A DNA stretch of 64,000 nt from Streptomyces sp. CB02980 (GCF_014451325.2 NZ_JACSCH020000027.1:36897-100896), one strand, 5' to 3'; positions 15,681 through 24,663 are shown, counted from the first letter of the stretch. Program-made: numbers and translations. Notes: generated by a model from the sequence alone, not told the origin.

Positions 15681-16584
15681 TGTCGGCCGCGGCCAGGAGC
15701 AGGGTGTCGAGGGTGGCGTAGTCGGTGCCGCCCTCCAGTTCCTTCGCCGTGCCCCGCTCAAGGAGTTCGCGGGCCGCCCGCCCCGCGAGCCCGTACGCCG
15801 CCTCCGCGATCGACGAGCCCGCGCTCACCCGGGCCGCCCCCGCCGCCGCGAGCTCGGCCACCGACAGCGTTCCCGGGCCCACCGCGACGTTCACGGGCAG
15901 CGGCGACCCGGCGACCAGGCGCTCCACCGTCCCGGCGTCCAGCGCGCCGAGGACGAAGATCCCGTCCGCCCCGGCCGCCGCGTAGGCCGCGGCCCGGGAC
16001 AGCGTCTCCTCCAGCCACGCCTCGCGGTCCCCCGGCGGGAGCCGGTGCGTGTCGATCCGGGCGTTGACGAACAGCGGGACCCCGGCCTCGTCGGCCGCCG
16101 CGCGCGCCGCCGCGATGCGGGCGGCCTGCTCGGCGGCGGGGCGCAGGGCGTCCGGGCGGAGGGTGTCCTCCAGGTTGACGCCGACGGCACCCGCCGCGAG
16201 GACACCCCGTACGGTCTCCGCGACCCCGGCCGGGTCGTCCGCGTAGCCGCGCTCGACGTCGGCGGTGACCGGGACGTCGACGGCCGCCGCGACGCGGGCG
16301 ACGGCGGCCAGCGCCTCGTCCCGGCCCAGGTGACCGCCGTCGCCGCGGCCGAGCGACCACGCGACGCCCGCACTCGTCGTCGCGACCGCCCGGGCCCCCG
16401 CGTCCGCGACGACCCGCGCCGAGGCGACGTCCCACGCGTTGGGCAGGACCACCGGGCGACCCGGCACATGCAGCGCACGGAAGAGCCGGGCCTTGTCGAG
16501 AAGAGCCGCCGGAGCCGTCTGAGCCGCCGGAGCCGTCTGAGCCGCCTGTGCCGTCTGCGTCGCCTGAGCCGTCTGTGTCGTCAT
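15664..16584 (-). CDS. Isocitrate lyase/PEP mutase family protein
   Basis: This 306-residue TIM-barrel enzyme belongs to the PEP mutase/isocitrate lyase superfamily, which forms or cleaves C-C or C-P bonds next to a carboxylate. Visible elements are PVVLPNAWDVASARVVADAGARAVATTSAG, PVTADVERGYADDP (Mg-binding acidic residues), GVNLEDT, FVNARIDTH and GADGIFVLGALD. The classical isocitrate-lyase KKCGH motif is absent, so a methylisocitrate-lyase-like or carboxyphosphonoenolpyruvate-like activity is more likely. The first ~27 residues are a (T/A)QTA(Q/P)A repeat encoded by an 18-bp DNA repeat at 16505-16580 and are probably disordered. Confidence 0.88.
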   Translation of the reverse strand: MTTQTAQATQTAQAAQTAPAAQTAPAALLDKARLFRALHVPGRPVVLPNAWDVASARVVADAGARAVATTSAGVAWSLGRGDGGHLGRDEALAAVARVAAAVDVPVTADVERGYADDPAGVAETVRGVLAAGAVGVNLEDTLRPDALRPAAEQAARIAAARAAADEAGVPLFVNARIDTHRLPPGDREAWLEETLSRAAAYAAAGADGIFVLGALDAGTVERLVAGSPLPVNVAVGPGTLSVAELAAAGAARVSAGSSIAEAAYGLAGRAARELLERGTAKELEGGTDYATLDTLLLAAADKAQRR

Positions 16585-16622
16585 GGCCGGATCAGATCAC
16601 ACGCGCCGGAAGGGCGGTGCTC

Positions 16623-17957
16623 CTAGAGCGCGTCCGCCCGCTCCCCCAGGTCCAGCGCCGCCGCCACCCTCGACGCCACCGCCTCCGCGAACACCACGTC
16701 CTCGCGCTCGAACGGCCGGCGGCACGCGGCCCGCAGGAACGTCACCACGCCCAGCGTGCGGCCCCGGGAGCGCAGCGTCACGCAGACGGCGTGGGCCGCG
16801 TCGGCGGGCCACTGGTGGGCCTCCGCCCACACCTCGGCCGTGCGGCCCGCGCTCGCGCGGACCGTGCCCACCCGGTCCCAGGCCTGCAGCGCCGGGTGCC
16901 TCGGGCCGTACCGCAGCGGGATGCCGCCGCCCACCACCGGCGACGCCGGGCCGGGCGCGCCCGCCGGGGTCGCCAGGGCCCGGGTCAGGCGCCGCTCGCC
17001 CGCGACCCGGTCGACCAGGGCGTGGTCCGCGAACCCGGCGAGCGCGAAGTCGAGCAGCACCGCCGCCGCCTCCGCCGGGTCCTCGCACTCCGCGGCCGCC
17101 GCACCCGCCCGGTGCAGCTGGCTCCACCGGAACCGCAGCCGGTCCGCCTCGCGCGCCGCGAGCCGCTCCTCCGTCACGTCCTGGAACAGCCAGGCAACAC
17201 CCAGCGGCACCGGCTCCTCCGCCATCGGCGAGGACAGCAGCAGGAAGCCGCTGCGCCAGCAGCGGCGCCGCTCCCCGGTGGACGTCCGCAGCGTCACCCA
17301 CACCTCGGCGGGCGACGGCGGGGTGCCCTCCGCCAGGACGTGCTGGAGGGCGGCCTCCAGCTCCTCCGCGCCGTGCACGACGACATCGCCCAGCGGACGC
17401 CCGAGCAGGGCCGTACGCCCGGTTCCGAAGGCGCGGGCGGCGTGGCCGTTGACCATGGCGGGGCGCAGGTCGGCGTCCACGAGGACGACGCCCCAGGACG
17501 CGTCCTCGAACAGCGCCTCGCTGAGCGCCACCGACCGCTCCAGGTCGAGCTGGACGTGGACCTCGCTGAACGCGCAGTACACCCCCGCCGGACTGCCGTC
17601 CGCCCCTCGTACGCCGGCGGCCTGGCTGCGTACGAGCACCCGGCCGCCGTCCTTGCGGAGCAGCGCCAGCTCGTGGACCTGCCGGCCGGGGCCCTTCATG
17701 GCCCCCATCAGCCGCTGCAGGGTCTCCTCGGCGTCGGCGCTGCGCGCCGCCCAGCCCTCGAACCCGCGCCGCCCGACCGCCTCGGCGGCGGACCAGCCGA
17801 GGATCCGCTCGGCCTCGCGGTTCCAGTGCGTGACCGTCCCGTCGGCGTCGAACGCGCAGAGCGCCGCGTCCATCCCGTCGAGCAGCGCGGCCAGCAGATC
17901 GGCCCCCGCTCCGGGAACGGAAGCGGTCGCGCTCGCGGACCCCGTGAAAGTACTCAT
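16623..17957 (-). CDS. PAS/PAS/GAF sensor protein without output domain
   Basis: This 444-residue protein starts best at ATG17957. An N-terminal PAS domain (AALLDGMDAALCAFDADGTVTHWNREAERILGW) is followed by a PAC-like segment, then a second PAS (ALSEALFEDASWGVVLVDADLRPAMVNGHAARAFG), and then a C-terminal GAF-like domain (~290-440). In streptomycetes such modules usually precede a histidine kinase or PP2C phosphatase, but here the protein ends after the GAF with no such domain and no intact gene continuing it. It may act as an adaptor or as a decayed sensor. It is adjacent to pdxH on the same strand. Confidence 0.85.
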   Translation of the reverse strand: MSTFTGSASATASVPGAGADLLAALLDGMDAALCAFDADGTVTHWNREAERILGWSAAEAVGRRGFEGWAARSADAEETLQRLMGAMKGPGRQVHELALLRKDGGRVLVRSQAAGVRGADGSPAGVYCAFSEVHVQLDLERSVALSEALFEDASWGVVLVDADLRPAMVNGHAARAFGTGRTALLGRPLGDVVVHGAEELEAALQHVLAEGTPPSPAEVWVTLRTSTGERRRCWRSGFLLLSSPMAEEPVPLGVAWLFQDVTEERLAAREADRLRFRWSQLHRAGAAAAECEDPAEAAAVLLDFALAGFADHALVDRVAGERRLTRALATPAGAPGPASPVVGGGIPLRYGPRHPALQAWDRVGTVRASAGRTAEVWAEAHQWPADAAHAVCVTLRSRGRTLGVVTFLRAACRRPFEREDVVFAEAVASRVAAALDLGERADAL

Positions 17958-18104
17958 CCCGGCACCCCCCATGCTGCCGCCATTCAACTGGAACGTGACG
18001 CAGAGCACATCACCTTCACCGAAATCGTTGCATCGCGGAAACGCATTCCGATACGGGGCCGCGAGCGGCTGCGGGAGCGGGTACGCCAGCGGCATGTGCG
18101 CCGG

Positions 18105-18827
18105 TCAGGGCGCCAGGCGCTCCACCCGCCACGTCTCTCCCGCCGGGCCGTCCGAACCCGCCGGGCCGTCCGCGCCGTCCGGATCCTCCGGGCCGCCCTC
18201 GCGGACGTACCGCAGCCGGTCGTGGAGCCGGTTCTCGTGCCCCTGCCAGAACTCGACCGCGTCCGGCACGACCCGGATGCCGCCCCACTCCGGCGGGACG
18301 GGCACCTGCGTGTCGCCGGGGTAGCGGGCGGCGAGCTCCCCGTACCGGGCGAGGAGTTCCGCGCGGGATGCGATCACCGAGGACTGCCGGCTCGCCCAGG
18401 CGCCCAGCTGGGAGCCGTGCGGGCGGGTGCGGAAGTAGGCGACCGTCTCGTCGCGGCCGATGTGCTCGGCGCGGCCCGTGACGATGACCTGGCGGGCCAG
18501 CGGGTGCCAGGGGAAGAGCAGCGAGGCGTACGGGTTGGCCGCCAGCTCCGCGCCCTTGCGGGAGTCGTAGTTGGTGAAGAAGACGAAGCCGGCCTGGTCG
18601 TAGTGCTTCAGGAGCACCGTGCGCGAGGACGGGCGGCCGTCGGGGGTGGCCGTGGAGACGATCATCGCGTTCGGCTCGTGGATCGCCGGATTCTCGGCGG
18701 TCTCCTTGAACCAGCGGGTGAACTGCGCGATCGGTTCGGGCGCGAGGTCGGCGGCCGACAGCTCTGTGGTGCGGTACTGCTCGCGCATGTCCGCGGGATC
18801 CAGGGCGTCGTTCACAGGATCGGTCAC
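18105..18827 (-). CDS. pdxH: Pyridoxamine/pyridoxine 5'-phosphate oxidase
   Basis: This 240-residue FMN enzyme makes pyridoxal 5'-phosphate in vitamin B6 salvage and synthesis. Family marks are MREQYRTTELSAADL, AMIVSTATPDGRPSSRTVLLKHYDQAGFVFFTNYDSRKGAEL, WHPLARQVIVTGRAE, SQLGAWASRQSSVI, PPEWGGIRVVPDAVEFWQG and NRLHDRLRY. A Gly/Asp-rich linker is inserted before the C-terminal WRVERLAP. GTG18827 is preferred, with AGGATGG upstream; an ATG further up lacks a ribosome site. It is divergent from citrate synthase 2, a recurrent arrangement in Streptomyces. Confidence 0.95.
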   Translation of the reverse strand: MTDPVNDALDPADMREQYRTTELSAADLAPEPIAQFTRWFKETAENPAIHEPNAMIVSTATPDGRPSSRTVLLKHYDQAGFVFFTNYDSRKGAELAANPYASLLFPWHPLARQVIVTGRAEHIGRDETVAYFRTRPHGSQLGAWASRQSSVIASRAELLARYGELAARYPGDTQVPVPPEWGGIRVVPDAVEFWQGHENRLHDRLRYVREGGPEDPDGADGPAGSDGPAGETWRVERLAP

Positions 18828-19024
18828 GGTGCCATCCTGCCGCAGCGCCTCAGTTTGCCCGGCACCGCGTGCCGCCAATCCTTACTCGCCGGATCGGCGG
18901 AGTGTGCCGGATGTCACGCTTCCCCGCATCATCGGAACCGTACAGACTCTTGGGCTGGACGACTGTTGAATCCCCACCATCGACCAGCATTCGGTTGATC
19001 GATCATCGATAGAGGAGCCGCCTG

Positions 19025-20125
19025 ATGTCCGACTTCGTACCCGGGCTCGAGGGAGTCGTCGCGTTCGAGACGGAGATCGCCGAACCCGACAAGGAAGGCG
19101 GCGCCCTCCGGTACCGCGGCGTCGACATCGAGGACCTGGTCGGTCACGTCTCGTTCGGCAACGTCTGGGGTCTGCTCGTCGACGGCGCCTTCAACCCCGG
19201 CCTGCCGGCCGCCGAGCCCTTCCCCATCCCCGTGCACTCCGGCGACATCCGCGTCGACGTGCAGTCCGCCCTCGCGATGCTCGCGCCCGTGTGGGGCCTC
19301 AAACCGCTCCTCGACATCTCCGCCGAGCAGGCCCGCGACGACCTCGCCCGCGCCGCCGTCATGGCGCTCTCGTACGTCGCCCAGTCCGCCCGCGGCCAGG
19401 GTCTCCCGATGGTCCCGCAGAGCGAGATCGACAAGGCCGATTCCGTCGTCGAGCGCTTCATGATCCGCTGGCGCGGCGAGCCCGACCCGAAGCACGTCAA
19501 GGCCGTCGACGCCTACTGGACCTCCGCCGCCGAGCACGGCATGAACGCCTCGACGTTCACCGCGCGCGTCATCGCCTCCACCGGCGCCGACGTGGCCGCC
19601 TCGCTCTCCGGCGCCGTCGGCGCCATGTCGGGCCCGCTGCACGGCGGCGCGCCCTCCCGCGTCCTCGGCATGATCGAGGAGATCGAGCGGACCGGCGACG
19701 CCACCGCGTACGTGAAGCAGGCCCTCGACAAGGGCGAGCGCCTCATGGGCTTCGGCCACCGCGTCTACCGCGCCGAGGACCCCCGCGCGCGCGTGCTGCG
19801 CCGGACGGCCAAGGAGCTGGACGCCCCGCGCTACGAGGTGGCCGCCGCGCTGGAGAGGGCCGCCCTGGACGAGCTGCACAACCGCCGTCCCGACCGTGTC
19901 CTGGCGACGAACGTCGAGTTCTGGGCGGCCATCGTCCTGGACTTCGCCGAGGTCCCGGCGCACATGTTCACGTCGATGTTCACGTGCGCGCGTACGGCCG
20001 GCTGGTCGGCGCACATCCTGGAGCAGAAGCGCACGGGCCGGCTCGTGCGTCCGTCGGCCCGCTACACCGGGCCGGGGCAGCGGAACCCGCGCGAGATCGA
20101 GGGTTACGCGGACATCGCGGGCTGA
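19025..20125 (+). CDS. citA: Citrate synthase 2 (CitA type)
   Basis: This 366-residue type I citrate synthase condenses acetyl-CoA and oxaloacetate (or acts as a 2-methylcitrate synthase). Catalytic His171 (EHGMNAS) and His245 (GFGHRVYR) are present. The position of the third catalytic residue is Glu298 (NVEFWAA) rather than Asp, as I recall for the actinobacterial CitA subgroup. Substrate-binding arginines occur in the same regions. ATG19025 is preceded by GAGGAG. An AT-rich palindromic TGATCGATCATCGA lies just upstream and may be regulatory. The gene is divergent from pdxH. Confidence 0.95.
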   Translation: MSDFVPGLEGVVAFETEIAEPDKEGGALRYRGVDIEDLVGHVSFGNVWGLLVDGAFNPGLPAAEPFPIPVHSGDIRVDVQSALAMLAPVWGLKPLLDISAEQARDDLARAAVMALSYVAQSARGQGLPMVPQSEIDKADSVVERFMIRWRGEPDPKHVKAVDAYWTSAAEHGMNASTFTARVIASTGADVAASLSGAVGAMSGPLHGGAPSRVLGMIEEIERTGDATAYVKQALDKGERLMGFGHRVYRAEDPRARVLRRTAKELDAPRYEVAAALERAALDELHNRRPDRVLATNVEFWAAIVLDFAEVPAHMFTSMFTCARTAGWSAHILEQKRTGRLVRPSARYTGPGQRNPREIEGYADIAG

Positions 20126-20231
20126 GCAGCCGAGTCCCGTCCGTACGGCGACGGCCCGACCCGCACAGTCAGGGCCGTCACCGCGGACGTCACTCTGGAC
20201 GTCGCCGCGGACGACGCAACGCCGTACCCGG

Positions 20232-21275
20232 CTAGGACGACAGGGCCGGCTGCGCCTCCGGGTGCAGCAGCAGGTCCGCGTGGTGGCGGGCCGTCGTCAG
20301 CGGGTGCGCCCGCAGCTTGCCCTTCAGCTCGTTGCGGCCGTACTCGGCGAACAGCGGGTTCGCCGGGTCGGCCGTGACGCCGGGCGCGGTCTCCGCGTAC
20401 GGGAAGGCCAGCGGGGTGATCCGGGCGTCGAGCCGCGGGTTGTAGAAGAACGGCACCGAGTAGCGCTCCGTCGCCGCGGGCGGCGAGACCACCCGGTGGT
20501 TGGTGGCGATCAGGTAGCCGTTGGTCGCCACTTCGAGGAGCTCGCCGAGGTTCACGACGAACGCGCCCGGCAGCGGCGGCACGTCGTGGAAGTTCCCGTC
20601 CTCGCGCTGGACTTGGAGCCCGCCCACCTGGTCCTGGAGGAGCAGGGTGAGGAAGCCGTAGTCCTTGTGCGCGCCGACGCCCTGGTCGTCGCCCTCGCCG
20701 CTGCTGCCCGGGTAGCGCACCAGCTTGAGGTGCGGGTGGGCGCGCGGCCCGAAGATGTCGTCGTAGAAGTCCTCGGGTGCGCCGATCGAGGCGAGCAGCT
20801 CGTGCAGCAGCCGCTCGGCGACCCCGCTGAGCCGCTCGATCCAGTGCAGGGCGGCGGTCCGCAGCTCGGGGAGGGCCTCGGGCCACTGGTTGGGGCCTTC
20901 GAGCCACCAGTACGGGGCTTCCCAGGGCGCGGGGGTCCGCGCGGGGCGCTCGGCGCCGATGTCGAGCTGGTCGCGCCAGTCGCGCGCGCCGGCGGTGCGC
21001 TCGTCGCCGATGCGGGTGTAGCCGCGGAAGTGCGGCGAGTTGATGTTGTCGAGGGCGAGCCGGTCGGCCTCGGGCAGGGCGAAGAAGGCGTGCATCGCGG
21101 AGGTCAGGGCCCGCGTCTCGGCCTCGGTCACCCCGTGCCCGATCAGCTGGAAGAACCCGACGTCGTGCGCGGCCGAGTGGAGCTGGGCGTGGAGCAGACG
21201 CCTGGCCTGGGGGTCGCGGTCTGCGGCGGAGAGGTCGACGATGGGGAGCTGCGAGGAGTACGAGCTGCGAGTCAT
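20232..21275 (-). CDS. Isopenicillin N synthase-like Fe(II)/2-oxoglutarate oxygenase
   Basis: This 347-residue non-heme iron oxygenase has the N-terminal DIOX domain (SQLPIVDLSAADRD, HDVGFFQLIGHGV) and the C-terminal jelly-roll with the HxD...H triad: His and Asp in GVGAHKDYGFLT, the distal His in IATNHRVVSP, and the RxS 2-oxoglutarate or substrate motif in ERYSVPFFYNP. Plant ethylene/gibberellin oxidases and bacterial IPNS-like proteins share this plan; no beta-lactam genes are nearby. A 24-residue RHVDFLR leader peptide lies 128 bp upstream and suggests regulation by translation of that peptide. Confidence 0.92.
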   Translation of the reverse strand: MTRSSYSSQLPIVDLSAADRDPQARRLLHAQLHSAAHDVGFFQLIGHGVTEAETRALTSAMHAFFALPEADRLALDNINSPHFRGYTRIGDERTAGARDWRDQLDIGAERPARTPAPWEAPYWWLEGPNQWPEALPELRTAALHWIERLSGVAERLLHELLASIGAPEDFYDDIFGPRAHPHLKLVRYPGSSGEGDDQGVGAHKDYGFLTLLLQDQVGGLQVQREDGNFHDVPPLPGAFVVNLGELLEVATNGYLIATNHRVVSPPAATERYSVPFFYNPRLDARITPLAFPYAETAPGVTADPANPLFAEYGRNELKGKLRAHPLTTARHHADLLLHPEAQPALSS

Positions 21276-21402
21276 GTGTGCGTCCGCGGGGTCTACGGGT
21301 GCCCGGGGCGGCCGCCGAGGGTGGGGCGGGGGCCACGGGTGCCGGTCGGCTTGGGCTCTGAACGAGGGACCCGGTGGGGGGCGCTGGTGGTGCCCCTTGG
21401 GG

Positions 21403-21477
21403 TCAGGCGGAGCGGCGACAGCTCATGGACGTGACGCGGAGGAAGTCCACGTGGCGACGGCGTACGAGCGTAGGCAT
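21403..21477 (-). CDS. Putative 24-residue leader peptide (RRHVDFLRV type)
   Basis: A short ORF from ATG21477 encodes MPTLVRRRHVDFLRVTSMSC plus RRSA. The RRHVDxLRV...C pattern is that of the leader peptides often found upstream of sulfur/cysteine-related operons in actinomycetes, whose translation is thought to sense cysteine supply at the Cys codon (residue 20 here). The next gene on the strand is the Fe(II)/2OG oxygenase, whose start is 128 bp past this stop. A GGGGC/GCCCC inverted pair in the intervening sequence could form part of an attenuator. It is too short for usual gene finders. Confidence 0.8.
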   Translation of the reverse strand: MPTLVRRRHVDFLRVTSMSCRRSA

Positions 21478-21638
21478 GCGACCAGAGTACTGCGGTGGGG
21501 GTGGTTGGACTGTGGCGCGGGTCACGTCGCACGGGAGGACTTGCGGCCATGACGGGCTTCGGGAGGAAAATCCCCAGGTGGGAACCTCGGGTGGGCCCTA
21601 ATCTTTACGCCGGCGTTTCGGGTGGGCCCGAATCCCTC

Positions 21639-22217
21639 CTACGCGAGCGCCTCGTCCAGCAGCAGGGCCCACTGGGCGACCACGCGTTCGCGGCGGGCGC
21701 GGTCGTCCGTGAGGAGGGTCGCGAGGCCGAGCCCGCGGGCCATGTCCAGGAGGCCCTGGACGGTTTCGCGGACGCCGGGCCGGGACTCGTCGGCGCCCAG
21801 CACCTCGACGGCGATGCGGTGGGACTCGCGGCCCACGCGGGCCTCCAGCTCGGTCACGCGCGAGCGGAGCTGGTCCTCGCCCGAGGCGGCGACCCACAGG
21901 TGGAGGGCGGCCCGGAAGAGGGGCCCGGTGAAGAGGTCGACGAGCGCGGCGACGGCCTCGTGGCGGTCGCGGGAGGGCAGGGTCCGCAGCGCCTGGGAAC
22001 GCTCCTCGGCGACGTACTCGACAGCGGCCGTGAACAGGTCCTCGCGGGTCGGGAAGTGGTGCTGGGCGGCGCCCCGGGAGACGCCGGCCCGTTCCGCGAC
22101 GACGGCGACCGTGGAGCCCGCCCAGCCTCGTTCGGCCAGGCAGGACACGGCCGCCTCCAGGAGCCGCTGCCGGGTGGCGCGGCTCCTGTCCTGCTTGGGT
22201 GCGGTCACAGCCGCCAT
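21639..22217 (-). CDS. TetR family regulator of the acyl-CoA operon
   Basis: This 192-residue TetR-type repressor has an N-terminal HTH (TRQRLLEAAVSCLAERGWAG, TVAVVAERAGVSRGAAQHHFPTREDLF). The C-terminal domain contains FRAALHLWVAASGE and resembles regulators of acyl-CoA metabolism. It overlaps the enoyl-CoA hydratase gene by 13 bp and is the last gene of the ligase-hydratase-TetR operon. The likely targets are the operator-like sequences at 24664-24689 and 33797-33823, with an acyl-CoA as inducer; this is inference from gene order and shared sequence. Confidence 0.88.
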   Translation of the reverse strand: MAAVTAPKQDRSRATRQRLLEAAVSCLAERGWAGSTVAVVAERAGVSRGAAQHHFPTREDLFTAAVEYVAEERSQALRTLPSRDRHEAVAALVDLFTGPLFRAALHLWVAASGEDQLRSRVTELEARVGRESHRIAVEVLGADESRPGVRETVQGLLDMARGLGLATLLTDDRARRERVVAQWALLLDEALA

Positions 22218-22933
22218 GCGGGGTCCCGTCGTTCGAGGAAGGCCGTCATCCCCTCGCGCGCCTCGGCGGAGGCGAAGAGCGTGGCCGACCTCTGCACCAG
22301 GTCCTCCGCGTCACGTTCGAAGGTCTCCAGGACTCTAGCGGTGACCAGCCTCTTCGCCTCGCGCAGGCCCTGCGGGGAGGCGGCGCGGAGCGAGTCGAGG
22401 AGGCCGGGCAGGGCGTCCTCGCGGTCCGTCACGAGCCCCATGGCGATCGCCTCCGGCACCCCGAACCGCTCGCCCGTCAGGTAGTGGCGGGCCGCCGCGC
22501 GGGGCTCCAGTCTCGGGAGCAGAGTGAGGGAGACGACGGCCGGGGCGACCCCGATCCGTACCTCCGTGAGCGCGAAGTCGGCCCCCTCCCCCGCCACGAC
22601 GATGTCGGCGGCACCGAGCAGGCCGAGGCCGCCGGCCCGGGTGTGGCTGCCCGCGGTGACGTGGGCGACGACCGGTTTCGGGAGCTCGACGATCTGCCGG
22701 AGCAGGTCCACGAAGGCGTACGGGCTCGGTGGCGCCTTGAGGTCGGCGCCCGCGCTGAACGTGCTGCCGCTGTGGGTGAGCACCACGGCCCGGACAGCGG
22801 GGTCCTTGCCGCAGGCGGTGAGCGCGTCGGCGAGCTCGGTGACGAGCGCCGCGGAGAGCGCGTTGCGGGTGGCCGGGGAGTCGAGGGCGAGGGTGGTGAT
22901 CCCCCGCTCCTCGGTGACGACGACCAGGGTCAT
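22205..22933 (-). CDS. Enoyl-CoA hydratase/isomerase family protein
   Basis: This 242-residue crotonase-fold enzyme hydrates or otherwise processes 2-enoyl-CoA thioesters. The CoA-binding loop reads SPATRNALSAALV and the oxyanion-hole strand STFSAGADLKAPP. The region where crotonases carry their first Glu reads VTAGSHTRAGGLGLLGAADIVVAGEGADFAL; the second acid occurs in LTEVRIGVAP. The expected catalytic Glu in the first motif is not obvious (SHTRAGGLGL), so isomerase or hydrolase chemistry is possible. The ATG overlaps the upstream ligase stop (ATGA). Confidence 0.88.
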   Translation of the reverse strand: MTLVVVTEERGITTLALDSPATRNALSAALVTELADALTACGKDPAVRAVVLTHSGSTFSAGADLKAPPSPYAFVDLLRQIVELPKPVVAHVTAGSHTRAGGLGLLGAADIVVAGEGADFALTEVRIGVAPAVVSLTLLPRLEPRAAARHYLTGERFGVPEAIAMGLVTDREDALPGLLDSLRAASPQGLREAKRLVTARVLETFERDAEDLVQRSATLFASAEAREGMTAFLERRDPAWRL

Positions 22934-24570
22934 GTGCGGTCCCTCGACTCTCGGTCTCGGAGCTCTCGGTCACGGAGGTCACGGTCCGCCCGGTCCCGGA
23001 GCTCTCGGCGGAGGATCTTCCCGGACGCTGCCCGGGGCACCGCCTCGATGAACTCGACGTCGCGGACCTTCTTGTACGGGGAGACCCGGGCGGCGACGTG
23101 CGCCATGACGTCCTCGGCGGTGAGGCCGGGCGCGGCGGCCTGGCGTACGACGTAGGCCTTGGGGATCTCGGTGCCGTCCGCGTCCGTGACGCCGATGACG
23201 GCGGCGTCGGCGACGCCCTCGTGGGTGAGGAGCAGCGCCTCGAGTTCGGCGGGGGCGACCTGGAAGCCCTTGTACTTGATGAGTTCCTTGACGCGGTCGA
23301 CGACGTACAGCCAGCCGTCGTCGTCGACCCGGCCGATGTCGCCGGTGTGCACCCAGCCGTCGGCGTCGATCATGTCGGCGGTGGCGTCGGGCCGGCCGAG
23401 GTAGCCCTTCATGACCTGGGGCCCCCGGATGGCGACCTCGCCCTCCTCGCCGGGCGCCGCGTCCTTCGACGGGTCGTCGAGGGACAGGATCCGCATCTCG
23501 GTGGAGGGCAGCAGCTTGCCGACGGTGCCGGGCGGAGGGTCCTGGGCGGCGAGCGGGACGACGTGGGTGCCCGGGGACAGCTCCGTCATGCCGTACGCCT
23601 GGAGGACCGGCGGCAGTCCGAGCCGCGCCGAACAGGCCTGGGCGAGGGCCGCGTCGAGCGGGGCGGCGGCGCTGACGATGTACTCCAGGGAGGACAGGTC
23701 GTAGTCGGCGACGGCCGGGTGCTTGGCGAGGGCGAGCACGATCGGCGGGGCGACGTAGAGGCCGTTGATGCGGTGCTTCTGGATGGCGCCGAGGAAGGTG
23801 TCGAGCTCGAAGCGGGGCAGCACGACGACGGTGGCGCCCTGGCGGAGGGGCGCGTTCATGAGGGCGGTGAGCCCGTAGATGTGGAAGAAGGGGAGGATCG
23901 CCAGGATCCGGTCGCCGGGCCCCATCGGGATGACCGGCTCCAGCTGGGCGAGGTTCGTCGCGATCGAGGCGTGGGTGAGCATCACGCCCTTGGGGACGCC
24001 GGTCGTACCGGAGGAGTACGGGAGCGCGGCGACGTCCTCGTCGGGGTCGAGGTCGATCTCGGGCACGGGCCCGGTGGACCCGAGGAAGGCCTGGAGCGAG
24101 CGCACGCCCTCGCCCTCGGGGCCTTGCGGCGGCTGGTCGCAGACGAAGATCTCCCGTACCCCGCCGGCGAGTTCGGCCGCCGCGCGGGCGGAGGGGAGCA
24201 GCGGGGAGACGGTGACGATCCAGCGGGCGGAGGAGTCGCGGAGCTGCTTGGCGAACTCCTCGGGGGTGGCCAGCGGATGCACGGTGGTGACGGAGGCGCC
24301 CGCGCGCGTGGCGGCGTAGAAGGCGACGGGGAAGAGCACGGTGTTGGGGCTGTGCAGCGCGAGCACGTCCCCCTTCCGCACCCCGGCCTCGGCGAGTCCG
24401 GCCGCGACCCGCCGATGGAAGGCGTCGACCTGTCCGTACGTGAGGGTGAACTCCCCCGCCCCGTCGACCATGGCGGGGGTGTCGCCCCGCTCGGCCGCGT
24501 GGCCGAGCACCGCGTCGTGGATCGGCAGGGAGACGGTGGGAACGGCCTCGTACTCGCTGTGGAACACCAT
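22930..24570 (-). CDS. 4-Coumarate-CoA ligase family acyl-CoA synthetase
   Basis: This 546-residue ANL-superfamily enzyme activates a carboxylic acid as acyl-AMP and then acyl-CoA. The AMP motif is LPYSSGTTGVPKGVMLTH, followed by ILPFFHIYGL, QAYGMTELSPGTH, GWVHTGDIGRVDDDGWLYVVDR, LIKYKGFQVAPAELE and the C-terminal catalytic lysine in ASGKILRRELR. The C-terminus is extended by an Arg/Asp-rich repeat (RDRADRDLRDREL...). The start is ATG24570 (MVFHSEYEAVP). It heads the operon with a hydratase and a TetR regulator, and an operator-like palindrome lies ~95 bp upstream. Substrates may be phenylpropanoid, medium-chain or terpenoid acids. Confidence 0.93.
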   Translation of the reverse strand: MVFHSEYEAVPTVSLPIHDAVLGHAAERGDTPAMVDGAGEFTLTYGQVDAFHRRVAAGLAEAGVRKGDVLALHSPNTVLFPVAFYAATRAGASVTTVHPLATPEEFAKQLRDSSARWIVTVSPLLPSARAAAELAGGVREIFVCDQPPQGPEGEGVRSLQAFLGSTGPVPEIDLDPDEDVAALPYSSGTTGVPKGVMLTHASIATNLAQLEPVIPMGPGDRILAILPFFHIYGLTALMNAPLRQGATVVVLPRFELDTFLGAIQKHRINGLYVAPPIVLALAKHPAVADYDLSSLEYIVSAAAPLDAALAQACSARLGLPPVLQAYGMTELSPGTHVVPLAAQDPPPGTVGKLLPSTEMRILSLDDPSKDAAPGEEGEVAIRGPQVMKGYLGRPDATADMIDADGWVHTGDIGRVDDDGWLYVVDRVKELIKYKGFQVAPAELEALLLTHEGVADAAVIGVTDADGTEIPKAYVVRQAAAPGLTAEDVMAHVAARVSPYKKVRDVEFIEAVPRAASGKILRRELRDRADRDLRDRELRDRESRDRT

Positions 24571-24663
24571 GCAAGCCCCCTGGAGAGGTGGGAGTGGTGG
24601 AAGGTGGTCGCCAGGATCGCGCGTGTGGGTACGACTTGGGGAGACCTTGTCAGCACTCCGGGG

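Noticed and set aside
20232..21275. Beta-lactam biosynthesis (isopenicillin N synthase proper)
   Set aside because: Only the oxygenase fold is shared; no ACV synthetase or other cluster genes occur nearby.
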